The notes beneath the pieces were generated by a model, which worked only from the letters and a program-made list of their open reading frames with translations, was not told the DNA's origin and ran no database searches. From positions 1 through 24,327 of the forward strand of contig OMIW01000049.1 in NCBI GenBank assembly GCA_900299205.1: a stretch of 24,327 bases of DNA. The letters are read 5' to 3'. Positions within the stretch are counted from its first letter, which is position 1. Each line of letters starts with the position of its first letter. The stretch comes from Pseudomonadota bacterium. Lineage in GTDB: Bacteria; Bdellovibrionota_C; UBA2361; OMIW01. Position numbers and translations under genes: made by a program. This document shows, one piece after another, positions 8,255 to 16,820 of this stretch.

Positions 8255-9643
8255 TCACTCTCCACCCTCCTGACGTAGCCGCGCAGGAACAACATCAAAA
8301 GCCATCAGCTCCTCGATAGTCTCACGACGGACAATGACATCGCTCGTGTCCCCGGATACCAGAGCCATGGCAGGCCGTGGCGTTCGATTGTAATTCGATG
8401 ATTGGCTATAGTTGTACGCTCCTGTTGTCGCTACCACAACGATATCGCCCGGGTCCACCCGAGGAACGACCACATCTTTTGCGAGAATATCCCCCGTTTC
8501 ACAGTGTCTTCCCGCTATCGTTATCACTTCTCTATGTGAATCGAGAACCCGCTCGGCGTGATACACCGAGTGCTTGGACTTGTACGTCACCGGGCGAGGA
8601 TTATCAGACATACCGCCATCAACGGCCACATATCGGCGGACCCCGGGGATATCCTTCACGCTGCCAACCGTGTACGCAGTCACCATAGCGGGGGCTACTA
8701 TCGCGCGACCCGGCTCAATAACTAGCAGAGGCAGTTCGCGCCCGGCAGCCCGACACCCTGCAACTACCTCATCCACAATCAACCGCACATAATCAGCGAT
8801 CGCGGGTGGTTGCTCATCGCTCAGGTACGAAACCCCGAGACCTCCTCCGATATTGAGCTCTCGAACTGCCTGACAGGCTCCCTTCGCTCGCGCAAACAGG
8901 TCGACCATCACCCGAGCACCCTGCCGGAACGGCTCAAGGGTAAGGAGCTGCGATCCTAGATGGGCGTGAATACCGATAAAATCAAAACGCTCGTGAGACG
9001 CAAGCTCTTGAAACAAACGCTCCTCATCAGAGAGGCAGAAACCGAACTTACTATCCCGTTGGCCGGTGCGAACTTCCTCGTAGGTATGGCTTTCGACTTC
9101 AGGAGTCAATCGAGGCATCACCCGCACCCGTGCTTGAGGATCCTCCGCTAGAATATCCTTCAGAAGCTCGATCTCGTACCAGTTATCAACGATTATCGTG
9201 CAACCGTTGCGCACACCCCGTTCAAGCTCGCTCCGGCTTTTGTTATTACCGTGAAGATATACCCTGTCGCCCGACGCACCGGATGCAAGCACCGTCACCA
9301 GCTCACCCTCTGATACAACATCCAGCCCAAGCCCTTCATGTATCGCTATCGCGCACACCGCCTGCGTGCACAGCGATTTGGTCGCGAGAAGCACCAGCGC
9401 ATCCCCCGGATATTCTCGCGCCAGCGATTCGACAAATTCCCGGCAGGCCCATCGGAGGTGATCCTCATCGAGGACATACAGGGGCGATCCGTGCCTCTCT
9501 ACCAACTGTCGCACCGTGAAACCTCCGATGCACAGCTCACCATCCCGCACCGAGGCAGAGCATGGAAGGATCGTCTGATTTGGAGAAACGATCTCTGCAG
9601 GAAATAAATTCGGGTCGAGTGCGGGCCGTTCGTTGGTAACCAT
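8255..9643 (-). CDS. lysA: Diaminopimelate decarboxylase
   Basis: It decarboxylates meso-diaminopimelate to L-lysine, the last step of lysine synthesis, using PLP. It is a 462-residue fold-type III enzyme. Lys89 in LLATKSL occupies the Schiff-base position. HAHLGSQ (226-232), GGGLG (266-270, phosphate-binding) and EPGR (310-313) follow. The C-terminal barrel has HCETGD (380-385; Cys381 contributes across the dimer) and GAYNYS with Tyr410. It is somewhat longer than typical LysA because of a 25-30 residue N-terminal lead. The ATG has only a weak purine stretch before it. A terminator precedes it, so it is probably only partly co-transcribed with the exchanger upstream. Confidence 0.95.
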   Translation of the reverse strand: MVTNERPALDPNLFPAEIVSPNQTILPCSASVRDGELCIGGFTVRQLVERHGSPLYVLDEDHLRWACREFVESLAREYPGDALVLLATKSLCTQAVCAIAIHEGLGLDVVSEGELVTVLASGASGDRVYLHGNNKSRSELERGVRNGCTIIVDNWYEIELLKDILAEDPQARVRVMPRLTPEVESHTYEEVRTGQRDSKFGFCLSDEERLFQELASHERFDFIGIHAHLGSQLLTLEPFRQGARVMVDLFARAKGACQAVRELNIGGGLGVSYLSDEQPPAIADYVRLIVDEVVAGCRAAGRELPLLVIEPGRAIVAPAMVTAYTVGSVKDIPGVRRYVAVDGGMSDNPRPVTYKSKHSVYHAERVLDSHREVITIAGRHCETGDILAKDVVVPRVDPGDIVVVATTGAYNYSQSSNYNRTPRPAMALVSGDTSDVIVRRETIEELMAFDVVPARLRQEGGE

Positions 9644-9673
9644 GTAATCTCAGCGAGGTAAACCGGTATCAAT

Positions 9674-9692
9674 AAAAAGGGAAAAACTCCCT
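9674..9692 (-). terminator. Rho-independent terminator after the AspT-type gene
   Basis: On the minus strand, a 5-bp stem AGGGA/TCCCT (plus coordinates 9688-9692 with 9678-9682, 5-base loop) runs directly into a T tract (A run 9674-9678 on the plus strand). The stem is short but placement is right, 19 bases past the stop of the exchanger gene. Confidence 0.55.
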
Positions 9693-9710
9693 GCTTTCGG
9701 AAACTTCTCT

Positions 9711-11534
9711 CTATTGGAGGAGCCCCACGAGGAAGACGAGGAATTGAATCGCGGCAATCTTCAGCACCAATGCCACCGGATAAGCCGTCGCGTAACTTAC
9801 CATCGGAACCGTCGAATCAACCGTGTTCGCCATTACGCCGAGCGCCGGGGTTGACGTCATCGCCCCACACAATCCCCCTAAGGTCTCAAGGGGACGCATC
9901 CGCATCACCAGTCGCGCGACGAGATATCCGAGACAGAGAGGGGTCACTGATGTTACGATCGCAACTACGAACAGGATAAATCCGTATTGCTGGACAATAC
10001 TCACGAATGAGCCCCCTGCCTGGACCCCCGCCTCAGCGAGAAAGAGCACCAGACCGATTTCTCGCAGAACCTGCTGGGCAGCTAACGGAACCCTCGCCGC
10101 AATCCGCCCGATACGGCCGAAATGACCAAGTATCAGAGCAACAAGCAAGGTTCCGCCGGCAAGTCCAAGGTGGATCGGCTGGGTCCCCGGCAAACTAAAC
10201 GGAATCAACCCGACGAATATACCCAAAAGAACTCCTCCCGCCAAAGAATAGAGATCGGTCTCCTGCAAAGCTTTCTCTCTATGCCCAACGAATCGTGAGA
10301 ACTCCGACAGTGCCTCCTGACTCGCCACCACCGTGATCTGATCGGCATACTCCAAGGAAGTCGAACTGACTGGGACAAACTCTCCTCCCATGCGCCGTAT
10401 TCGGGTGATCAATACCGAGTGAGCTCGAAAGAGATCAAGCTCAGCAAGAGTTTTACCCACAACCTGTGGCGAGGTCACCACAAAGGTATCACGGGTGCTC
10501 ACTAGTTCATCGTCGTGCCATCCGTGCGCATCAAACTCTTCGCCGAAGAAGTTAATGACGGAGGTCGAATTCCTCTCATCACCGACCACAAGCAACACTT
10601 GCCCTTCCTCAAACACACAGTCGCGGGTGATCGGGATGAGTTTTCCTTCAACCATCCGCCTCGTTATCCGAAATCCGAGGCTCGACATTATCTCCGAATG
10701 GGGGCTAATGATTGCTTTTCCGAACAACGCTGGATTCTTTACCCTTACCCCAAGACGAACGATTCGACGCTCAGATCGCCCTGTACCATCTCCTTCCTCC
10801 GTGAGATTCAACCTCAGCAGTCGGGGCAAAAGCTGAACAAACAGCACTATTCCTAAAACTCCTGCTGGATAGGCTACCCCGTAACCGACTGAAATTAGCG
10901 ATTTCGTTCCCGCAACGGAATCAAGGGCCGCTGCCAGCGCCGGAGTGCTCGTGAGAGAGCCAGCAAAAATACCGGCTGCCAGCTCAATTGGGATACCAAC
11001 GATCAAAGAGGCTATTCCAACGGTCAACACTGCCCCCAAAACAACAACGACCGTCATCTGAGCGAGCTGCTTCCCCGACCGAGCGAACGATGAAAAGAAC
11101 GAGGGTCCTGCACCGATGCCTACGCTATAAATAAAGAGGACTAAACCTAGTGAACCCACACCCGCAGGAACCGCGTATCCCAGATGGCCCAAAAGAAGGG
11201 CCGAGAAGATTACTCCCGACGAACCAAGCGAGAGCTTACCAACCTCAACCCGCCCAATCAGCAACCCGGTGCCAATCACCGCGAATAGCGCAAATAGATT
11301 ATTTTGGAGAAGAATCTGTATTGTAGATGGAGCGTGTGCGGATACAGCCACCGCTGCATCTCCTCCACCCGATACTAGTCCAGGTAACTGCTCAGTCGCT
11401 ACCGCGAAATTAGGTATCCCGAGGATGGCACCTATGATGCCGAGACACATGAGGGCAAAAAACACCAATTCACTTCGCTTAGCCACAACTTTATTCATTG
11501 CAAAACGCCACGAGTGAGCATGTAATAAATCCAT
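9711..11534 (-). CDS. AspT/YidE-type transporter (aspartate:alanine exchanger family)
   Basis: A 607-residue inner-membrane transporter built as two membrane halves (about 70-235 and 430-605) separated by two cytoplasmic TrkA-C/RCK-C-like domains (about 250-420). Each half carries the same signature: GSLTSTPAL in the first and GAMTSTPAL in the second. This duplicated arrangement defines the aspartate:alanine exchanger family, which includes AspT, YidE and YbjL; substrates vary, so aspartate is inference. The chosen ATG is 56 bases downstream of the predicted transcription start; an in-frame ATG at 11498 is an alternative. The gene is divergent from isoaspartyl peptidase, a producer of free aspartate, which fits an aspartate-related role. 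Confidence 0.9.
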   Translation of the reverse strand: MDLLHAHSWRFAMNKVVAKRSELVFFALMCLGIIGAILGIPNFAVATEQLPGLVSGGGDAAVAVSAHAPSTIQILLQNNLFALFAVIGTGLLIGRVEVGKLSLGSSGVIFSALLLGHLGYAVPAGVGSLGLVLFIYSVGIGAGPSFFSSFARSGKQLAQMTVVVVLGAVLTVGIASLIVGIPIELAAGIFAGSLTSTPALAAALDSVAGTKSLISVGYGVAYPAGVLGIVLFVQLLPRLLRLNLTEEGDGTGRSERRIVRLGVRVKNPALFGKAIISPHSEIMSSLGFRITRRMVEGKLIPITRDCVFEEGQVLLVVGDERNSTSVINFFGEEFDAHGWHDDELVSTRDTFVVTSPQVVGKTLAELDLFRAHSVLITRIRRMGGEFVPVSSTSLEYADQITVVASQEALSEFSRFVGHREKALQETDLYSLAGGVLLGIFVGLIPFSLPGTQPIHLGLAGGTLLVALILGHFGRIGRIAARVPLAAQQVLREIGLVLFLAEAGVQAGGSFVSIVQQYGFILFVVAIVTSVTPLCLGYLVARLVMRMRPLETLGGLCGAMTSTPALGVMANTVDSTVPMVSYATAYPVALVLKIAAIQFLVFLVGLLQ

Positions 11535-11596
11535 AGAGACAGTGCCCCCCTTACACCAACAAACGTCGAAACCGCAGAAAGGTCACAACTTTCGGA

Positions 11597-11626
11597 AGTA
11601 TACGCCAGATCGGTTTATCTGGCCAA
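11597..11626 (-). promoter_or_regulatory. Promoter with internal palindromic operator, AspT-type gene
   Basis: On the minus strand, TTGGCC (11621-11626) and TATACT (11597-11602) are 18 bases apart. A perfect inverted repeat GCCAGAT-6-ATCTGGC (11604-11610 and 11617-11623) fills the spacer and overlaps the -35 box. A protein dimer bound there would block RNA polymerase, so repressor control is the natural reading. Activation by a MerR-type spacer-bending regulator is an alternative, although 18 bases is only slightly long. Confidence 0.6.
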
Positions 11627-11700
11627 AACTTCTGCCATTTTTAATCCATAGCGACCCATTTATTAGCACCTCTGCTGACTCTTTGCCGCCTCTGTGGTAG

Positions 11701-11744
11701 GGTAAGGGAGGTCTTTACGGCGGATCATTCCCTCGCCCCTTACC
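11701..11744 (+). promoter_or_regulatory. Hairpin followed by T tract upstream of isoaspartyl peptidase
   Basis: GGTAAGGG (11701-11708) pairs perfectly with CCCTTACC (11737-11744), and the 28-base loop contains an alternative GGGA/TCCC pairing. A pyrimidine stretch ending in T5 (11746-11757) follows. If the peptidase message starts upstream, this could attenuate it. The large loop makes it a weak terminator. Confidence 0.3.
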
Positions 11745-11850
11745 TGCCCCCTTTTTCCATCGCGCACTTCTATTGCGCACCCGTAAGCCGAGCATCTGGG
11801 CATTTGCACGCAGTTGCATCGTCCCCTTTTTATTTCAAGATGTAATCACT

Positions 11851-12783
11851 ATGGTCGCATCCTCCCCTTTTCAACTCCTGATCCACGGCGGTGCTGGGCA
11901 AATCCTTCAGAAGGAGGATTACTCAGATAGCTTAGCCACTATCCTCTCGGCGGGTCGTTCGCTTCTCGCTCATGGCGCGCCAGCCCTTTCTGTTGTTGAA
12001 CGGTGCGTACAGCTTCTTGAGGACGACCCGCTATTCAACGCGGGTCGAGGTTCCGTGCTGAATAGCAAGGGACGTGTCGAGATGGATGCTGCAATCATGG
12101 AGGGGACTCACCTTAGATCGGGTTCAGTAGCAGGAATTTGGGGGGTAAAAAATCCAGTATCGCTTGCAAGGCGGGTGATGGAAGACACTGAGCACGTCAT
12201 GCTCATCAGCGACGGTGCTGTCGAGTTCGCCAGACTGATCGGGGCTCCGTTCGAGGAGGATGATTACTTCCTGACCGAACGCCGGATTGCTCAGTGGCAT
12301 CGAGCAAGAGAAGCGAACCGTACCACCCTCGATCACGACGATCCGACACCCTTCCGACCAACTTTATACGGCGATCACAAATTCGGGACCGTAGGAGCCG
12401 TTGCACGCGACAGTTCGGGAAACCTCGCAGCAGCGACCTCAACAGGAGGTATCACGAACAAGCAGTTCGGTCGGGTGGGTGATTCGCCCATTATTGGTGC
12501 AGGAGTGTACGCCGAAAACGAAACATGTGCTGTATCCGCTACCGGACACGGAGAGGGATTTCTCCGAACCACCCTCGCCAAGCGAATTGCCGAATATATT
12601 GCTTACGAGGGACGAGATGCTCAGGCAGCTGCGGATACTGCAATAGCTTTCTTAAATGCACGAGTAGGAGGAGTCGGGGGGGTTATAGTTATCGACAAAG
12701 GTGGCCAGTGGGGGAGTAGCTTTTCCTCGGCAGCGATGATTCACGGGCGCGCTGATGCGGATGGAATAGTGGTCATGACGTAG
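11851..12783 (+). CDS. iaaA: Isoaspartyl peptidase / L-asparaginase (Ntn hydrolase, type III)
   Basis: It hydrolyses isoaspartyl dipeptides and, more slowly, L-asparagine to aspartate. The 310 residues from ATG 11851 match the family length (about 310-320). It has the N-terminal LLIHGGAG (9-16), NAGRGSVL (63-70), the autocleavage site FGT-VGAVA with nucleophile Thr180, STGGITNK (197-204) and GRVGDSPIIGAG (207-218). The proenzyme should cut itself before Thr180 into alpha and beta subunits. The frame is open upstream to a TTG at 11773, but that would add 26 residues absent from relatives. No clear Shine-Dalgarno precedes ATG 11851. Its 3' end overlaps the convergent small ORF by 11 bases. Confidence 0.93.
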   Translation: MVASSPFQLLIHGGAGQILQKEDYSDSLATILSAGRSLLAHGAPALSVVERCVQLLEDDPLFNAGRGSVLNSKGRVEMDAAIMEGTHLRSGSVAGIWGVKNPVSLARRVMEDTEHVMLISDGAVEFARLIGAPFEEDDYFLTERRIAQWHRAREANRTTLDHDDPTPFRPTLYGDHKFGTVGAVARDSSGNLAAATSTGGITNKQFGRVGDSPIIGAGVYAENETCAVSATGHGEGFLRTTLAKRIAEYIAYEGRDAQAAADTAIAFLNARVGGVGGVIVIDKGGQWGSSFSSAAMIHGRADADGIVVMT

Positions 12784-12877
12784 CCTCTTTATTTTCCGTT
12801 TTAACTTGTTTTTGATCCAGTTTTGTTTTACCGTTTCGCCCGTTTAACGGGTTACCGACAACGAGGGCACCTTTCAT
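12773..12877 (-). CDS. Putative small protein (34 aa) with perfect Shine-Dalgarno
   Basis: A 34-codon frame from ATG (12875-12877) to TGA (12773-12775). The sequence AAGGAGGTG, a nine-base perfect match to the usual 16S anti-Shine-Dalgarno, ends two bases before the ATG. The peptide begins MKGALVVGNPLNG and continues with a hydrophilic tail rich in Lys, Gln, Glu and Asn. It has no membrane segment or signal peptide, and I recognise no family. The tail overlaps the 3' end of the isoaspartyl peptidase gene on the other strand. I found no clear promoter. Inverted repeat arms bracket the ribosome site (12864-12871 with 12938-12945), so its translation could be controlled by RNA folding. Confidence 0.5.
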   Translation of the reverse strand: MKGALVVGNPLNGRNGKTKLDQKQVKTENKEATS

Positions 12878-12945
12878 CACACCTCCTTTGCGTGTCCACG
12901 AGACCAGAGAGTCCGACCAATTAACCTGCGGACGAACGGTGCCCT
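12864..12945. repeat. Long inverted repeat in the helicase / small-ORF gap
   Basis: AGGGCACC (12864-12871) and GGTGCCCT (12938-12945) are perfectly complementary over 8 bp. Within them GTCCG (12911-12915) can pair with CGGAC (12929-12933). On the plus strand this lies in the helicase leader, ending 19 bases before its start. On the minus strand it encloses the Shine-Dalgarno and first codons of the 34-residue ORF. Confidence 0.4.
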
Positions 12946-12964
12946 TACGAGCAACGGAGTTACT

Positions 12965-15103
12965 GTGGTGCCAACGCCCGAATCTGCACGACCTGACGAA
13001 TCCCCTCGCCTTCCGTCCCTGATCCATTCTGAAATAGATGTTTTTGAAACGGCACATACGACGCTTGCAATACGCTCAGCTCCATCACAAGGGACAATTG
13101 CGGATATTCTGCCGGTGCGCCAGTTTGAGCCACAGATAAGGGAGCTTCTGGAGTCGAATGATATCGTCATTCTTACCTCCGAGACCGGTTCGGGGAAAAC
13201 AACCCAAATACCTCAAATACTCGGAGAACTGGGTCTGTCTGTTCTCGTTACTCAGCCCAGAAGGGTGACAACCACCAGTGCAGCTGAACGAGTTGCTGAG
13301 GAGATGGGAGAACTCGTCGGTGGCACCGTTGGCTTCGCTCATGGTCTTGAAAAAAATTACTCGGCTGCCGACACACGGATCCTCTTCTGCACCGATGGAT
13401 ACGAGCTTGTCCGAGAGCTCTCGGCAGGTCGCGACAAGCGACAATTTGACGTCCTCGTCCTCGACGAAATTCACGAGATGAACTCGAATATGGTGCTGCT
13501 CCTCGCGCTCGCGCGCGAGTATGTACAGGAGCACCCGGGTACTAAGTTAATGGTGATGTCCGCGACGATGAATGCTGGCACAATCGCAGCTTACATGGGA
13601 TACGACGGGGCACCAGCTCCCGTTTTGGAGATTCCGGGCAGAACCTTTCCGGTTACAGTCGCCGAACCGATTGCATCCGAAAAGCTCGACCTCTACGCAC
13701 GAATTGAGGCGGAGATTACGGACCGAGTTTCCCGACAGGAAGAGCTACTGGTGTTTCTACCAGGGAAGCGGGAGATTGAGAGAATGAGTGCCAATCTCCG
13801 AAAAATGGGGCTGGAAGCCGCCGTTATTCCGTTTCACAGCGAACTATCGCGCGAGGCACTCGATGAAGCTTTCATAAATAGAGGCCAGCCTCGGGTAATT
13901 CTTGCGACCAACATAGCCCAAACAGGCCTCACTCTCTCGGTAGATACTGTCATCGATAGTGGCCTCGAGCGAAGCATATCTCAGATATACAACGATAATG
14001 CTCTCGACGTCTCCGAGGTATCCCAGTTCGACGTCGCTCAACGCATGGGGCGCGTTGGTCGAGATAAACCGGGTGCTTATGTATATCTGGGAACCACGCC
14101 AATTGACCAGCTTCCGGCTGAGCCCACCCCGGATCTGCTACGCAGCTCGATCGACTCTCTCGTTCTTAGATTGCTTCACGCTGGTCGCCCAATTGAGACG
14201 ATGAATCTCCTCCATCAACCGAGCGAAGAGCAGGTTCGGGTAAGTTATCAGCGGCTTGCTGAACTGGGCATCATTCATGACCACCGAGGTGAACACTCGA
14301 TTACCAAGCTCGGGAAGCAGGTCGTCAAGCTTCCCGTCGATGTGCGTGCAGGAATTATGATCTCCGAGGCACTTCGGCGAGAAGAGGAGTTCCCTGGGAT
14401 TACGCGAGAAGTTATCGACATCGTCGCGGTTCTCGAAACAGGGAGTATGACCGATCCACGAATGGAGAGAGAGTGGAAGAAGTTGTTTCGAGGGGAGGAC
14501 CGTTCTGACCTGTTGGGGCAACTTGCCATCTTTCATGAGGCCGAAGGAAGGGCTCACTATTGGTATATTAATCACGGAGTCAAAGAACGGCAGATCGAAA
14601 GAGCTGTCTCCGTTCGCCAGCTCCTCCTGGACAGAATTGAACTTCCAGAGGAGACCTCCGGACCGCGCGATGGAGCTCCGATGAGCTGGGAGCCCAGCTA
14701 CCGTCGGCAGGTGCTCGAATGCGTGTGGAGTGGGATGATTGATTCGGCGTTCCGGCGAGTTCGTGATGGTTGGACCAACGGATCGGGAGTTCGACAACTG
14801 CCTAGAGATTCAGTACTCAAAGAGGCCAAACTAGTCGTCGGTGCCCCCTTCGGAATCGGAAATGGGAGTACCCCCGATGAATCTGAGATGCAGCACTTTG
14901 TCTTTTCAGCGACGGAGATAGACCCGAGCTGGTATAAAAACCACTTCGGACACCTTCCAGAGAGGAAGCAGAGACTCGCTCAGGGGCTCTCAAGCCAGGC
15001 ACACGAGGACCGAAAGCATCGGCACCACGACGGGCACCGCTCATCAAAGTTGGGTAAGCAGGGAAGGCGTCGCGACCATCACGATGGCAGGTCTCGACAT
15101 TAG
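12965..15103 (+). CDS. DEAH-box RNA helicase, HrpA-like
   Basis: A superfamily 2 ATP-dependent helicase of the DEAH/RHA type, probably acting on RNA. Motif I is GSGKTT (75-80), motif II DEIH (167-170), motif III SAT (199-201), with ATNIAQTGLT as motif V and QRMGRVGR as motif VI. The winged-helix and HA2-like region follows. At 712 residues it is shorter than E. coli HrpA (about 1300) and HrpB (about 810), lacking the long C-terminal part of HrpA. The C-terminal 45 residues are rich in Arg, Lys and His and may bind RNA. Start GTG, with GGAG six bases upstream. RF3 is convergent, 19 bases away. Confidence 0.92.
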   Translation: MVPTPESARPDESPRLPSLIHSEIDVFETAHTTLAIRSAPSQGTIADILPVRQFEPQIRELLESNDIVILTSETGSGKTTQIPQILGELGLSVLVTQPRRVTTTSAAERVAEEMGELVGGTVGFAHGLEKNYSAADTRILFCTDGYELVRELSAGRDKRQFDVLVLDEIHEMNSNMVLLLALAREYVQEHPGTKLMVMSATMNAGTIAAYMGYDGAPAPVLEIPGRTFPVTVAEPIASEKLDLYARIEAEITDRVSRQEELLVFLPGKREIERMSANLRKMGLEAAVIPFHSELSREALDEAFINRGQPRVILATNIAQTGLTLSVDTVIDSGLERSISQIYNDNALDVSEVSQFDVAQRMGRVGRDKPGAYVYLGTTPIDQLPAEPTPDLLRSSIDSLVLRLLHAGRPIETMNLLHQPSEEQVRVSYQRLAELGIIHDHRGEHSITKLGKQVVKLPVDVRAGIMISEALRREEEFPGITREVIDIVAVLETGSMTDPRMEREWKKLFRGEDRSDLLGQLAIFHEAEGRAHYWYINHGVKERQIERAVSVRQLLLDRIELPEETSGPRDGAPMSWEPSYRRQVLECVWSGMIDSAFRRVRDGWTNGSGVRQLPRDSVLKEAKLVVGAPFGIGNGSTPDESEMQHFVFSATEIDPSWYKNHFGHLPERKQRLAQGLSSQAHEDRKHRHHDGHRSSKLGKQGRRRDHHDGRSRH

Positions 15104-15122
15104 AGACGACTGAAGCATCCCC

Positions 15123-16745
15123 CTACGAGAGGAAATCCTCCAAAGCATGGTTGGGATTTTGTTCCCCGACAAACCTCCGCTCCCACTCACTGGTACACAG
15201 CAGAACCACCCGTCCCGCCTTATCAAGAGCGAGGTACGACCCTTGCGTTTTGCGCAACGTCGCGGGGTCGCCCTTGAGGTACGAGCTAAATTTATACGGC
15301 AGAAAATCAATGCCCACCGTGACCCCATACTCCTCGCGGAGCCGATATTCGAGCACCTCGAACTGCAACTTTCCAACCGCGGCAACAAATGGTGGATCGC
15401 TTGGATGTTGCCATGATCGCATAATTTGAATGGCACCTTCGTTGCTCAACTGATCGAGCCCCTTCTCGAATGCCTTGAGCCTGAGAACATCTTTTGGACG
15501 CACCTGCGCCATAACTTCCGGCGGAAACTGTGGCATCGGAAGAAAATTAAATCCTCCCGATGCCGATATCGTGTCCCCGATCGCATACAGCCCCGGATTA
15601 ATGACGCCGACGATATCTCCCGGAAACGCATCTTCCACCGTGTCCCGATCTTGGGCGACCATTGAATAAGAGCGCGATAGCCGCACCTCTTTGCCACTCC
15701 GATGATGCTTCACCACCATATCCCGCTCGAAGCGGCCGGAGCACACCCGAAGAAACGCCATGCTGTCACGGTGCTTCGGATTCATGTTTGCTTGAATCTT
15801 AAAGACATACCCAGAAAAGGGAGTCTTCACGGGATCCACAAGAATTCCTTCACCGTCATGATCCTTAGCCTGATACGAGCGAGGAAAAGGGGCTAAATCG
15901 AGAAACGCATCGAAAAAAGGCTCAACCCCAAAGTTCGTCAAAGCCGATCCGAAAAAAACGGGAGTTAATTCACCGGCGAGAAATTTCTCTCGGTCAAAGC
16001 TATTTCCGGCGATATCGAGAAGTTCAAGCTCTTCATGGAGCTGATCGAGTATTGGTTTGTCGACATACGCGCCGAGCTCACTCAAAGGAACCTCGCGAAC
16101 CCCTGCTTTTAGCGTCCCTCCCTTTTCCGAACGCTCAAACAGAAGTGCAACCGCCCGCTGCCGATCGACCACTCCCGAAAACTCCCGCCCGTACCCTATC
16201 GGCCAATTAAGTGGCGATGACTGAATACCCAGAACCGACTCGACCTCGTGCAAAAGATCGAGCATCTCGCGGGCAGGAAGGTCGAGTTTATTGATAAACG
16301 TGAGAATCGGAATTGATCGCATCCGGCACACGGTGAAGAGCTTCTTTGTCTGCTCCTCAACCCCTTTGGCTGCGTCAATCACCATAATGGCGCTGTCGGC
16401 AGCGGTTAAGGTGCGATAGGTGTCTTCACTGAAATCTTGGTGACCAGGGGTATCGAGGACATTAATCACGCATCCCTTGTAAGGGAACTGCATCGCTGAC
16501 GCCGTGATCGAGATACCTCGCTCTTGCTCCATACCCATCCAGTCTGAGCTGGTCGCTTTACTTCCCTTTCGGCCTCGAACCATACCGGCGGTTCTCACCA
16601 TGCCCGAATAGAGGAGAAGCTTCTCAGTAAGGGTCGTTTTTCCCGCATCGGGATGACTAATTATCGCAAATGTGCGGCGATTACCTACTTCGGCAGCTAG
16701 CCGTTGCGGATCGCTACCAGAATAACCTTCACTTCTCTGATTCAT
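15123..16745 (-). CDS. prfC: Peptide chain release factor 3
   Basis: RF3 is a GTPase that removes RF1/RF2 from the ribosome after termination. The 540 residues from ATG 16745 compare with 529 in E. coli. The G domain has SHPDAGKTT (30-38), DTPGHQDF, and NKLD. The 'SSDWMGMEQERGISITASAM' stretch is switch I and typical of RF3, followed by a barrel domain and the RF3-specific C-terminal domain. The frame stays open to ATG 16796, which has GGAGAGG about 12 bases upstream, whereas ATG 16745 has no Shine-Dalgarno; the longer form would add 17 residues atypical for the family. It lies downstream of ridA- and terB-like genes on the same strand. Confidence 0.95.
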   Translation of the reverse strand: MNQRSEGYSGSDPQRLAAEVGNRRTFAIISHPDAGKTTLTEKLLLYSGMVRTAGMVRGRKGSKATSSDWMGMEQERGISITASAMQFPYKGCVINVLDTPGHQDFSEDTYRTLTAADSAIMVIDAAKGVEEQTKKLFTVCRMRSIPILTFINKLDLPAREMLDLLHEVESVLGIQSSPLNWPIGYGREFSGVVDRQRAVALLFERSEKGGTLKAGVREVPLSELGAYVDKPILDQLHEELELLDIAGNSFDREKFLAGELTPVFFGSALTNFGVEPFFDAFLDLAPFPRSYQAKDHDGEGILVDPVKTPFSGYVFKIQANMNPKHRDSMAFLRVCSGRFERDMVVKHHRSGKEVRLSRSYSMVAQDRDTVEDAFPGDIVGVINPGLYAIGDTISASGGFNFLPMPQFPPEVMAQVRPKDVLRLKAFEKGLDQLSNEGAIQIMRSWQHPSDPPFVAAVGKLQFEVLEYRLREEYGVTVGIDFLPYKFSSYLKGDPATLRKTQGSYLALDKAGRVVLLCTSEWERRFVGEQNPNHALEDFLS

Positions 16746-16820
16746 GGCACTACAAAAAAAGAATAACGAATCTCTGCCCCCCTTACGGTGGCGCATCGCC
16801 CTGTATTACCTCTCCATTGG

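Larger units (their letters stand above)
11535..11850. other. Divergent intergenic region, exchanger / isoaspartyl peptidase
   Basis: This 316-base gap holds no supported gene. It contains the exchanger promoter with its embedded palindrome (11597-11626) and, on the other side, a hairpin (11701-11744) upstream of the peptidase gene. I found no convincing plus-strand promoter for the peptidase. Confidence 0.6.

Noticed and set aside
11911-11920. AAGGAGGATT as a ribosome site
   Set aside because: It is inside the isoaspartyl peptidase coding sequence and no start codon follows at a suitable distance.
14138-14797. Long open frame of about 219 codons on the minus strand
   Set aside because: It lies entirely antisense to the helicase, whose motifs are unambiguous, and shows no domain or ribosome site of its own.
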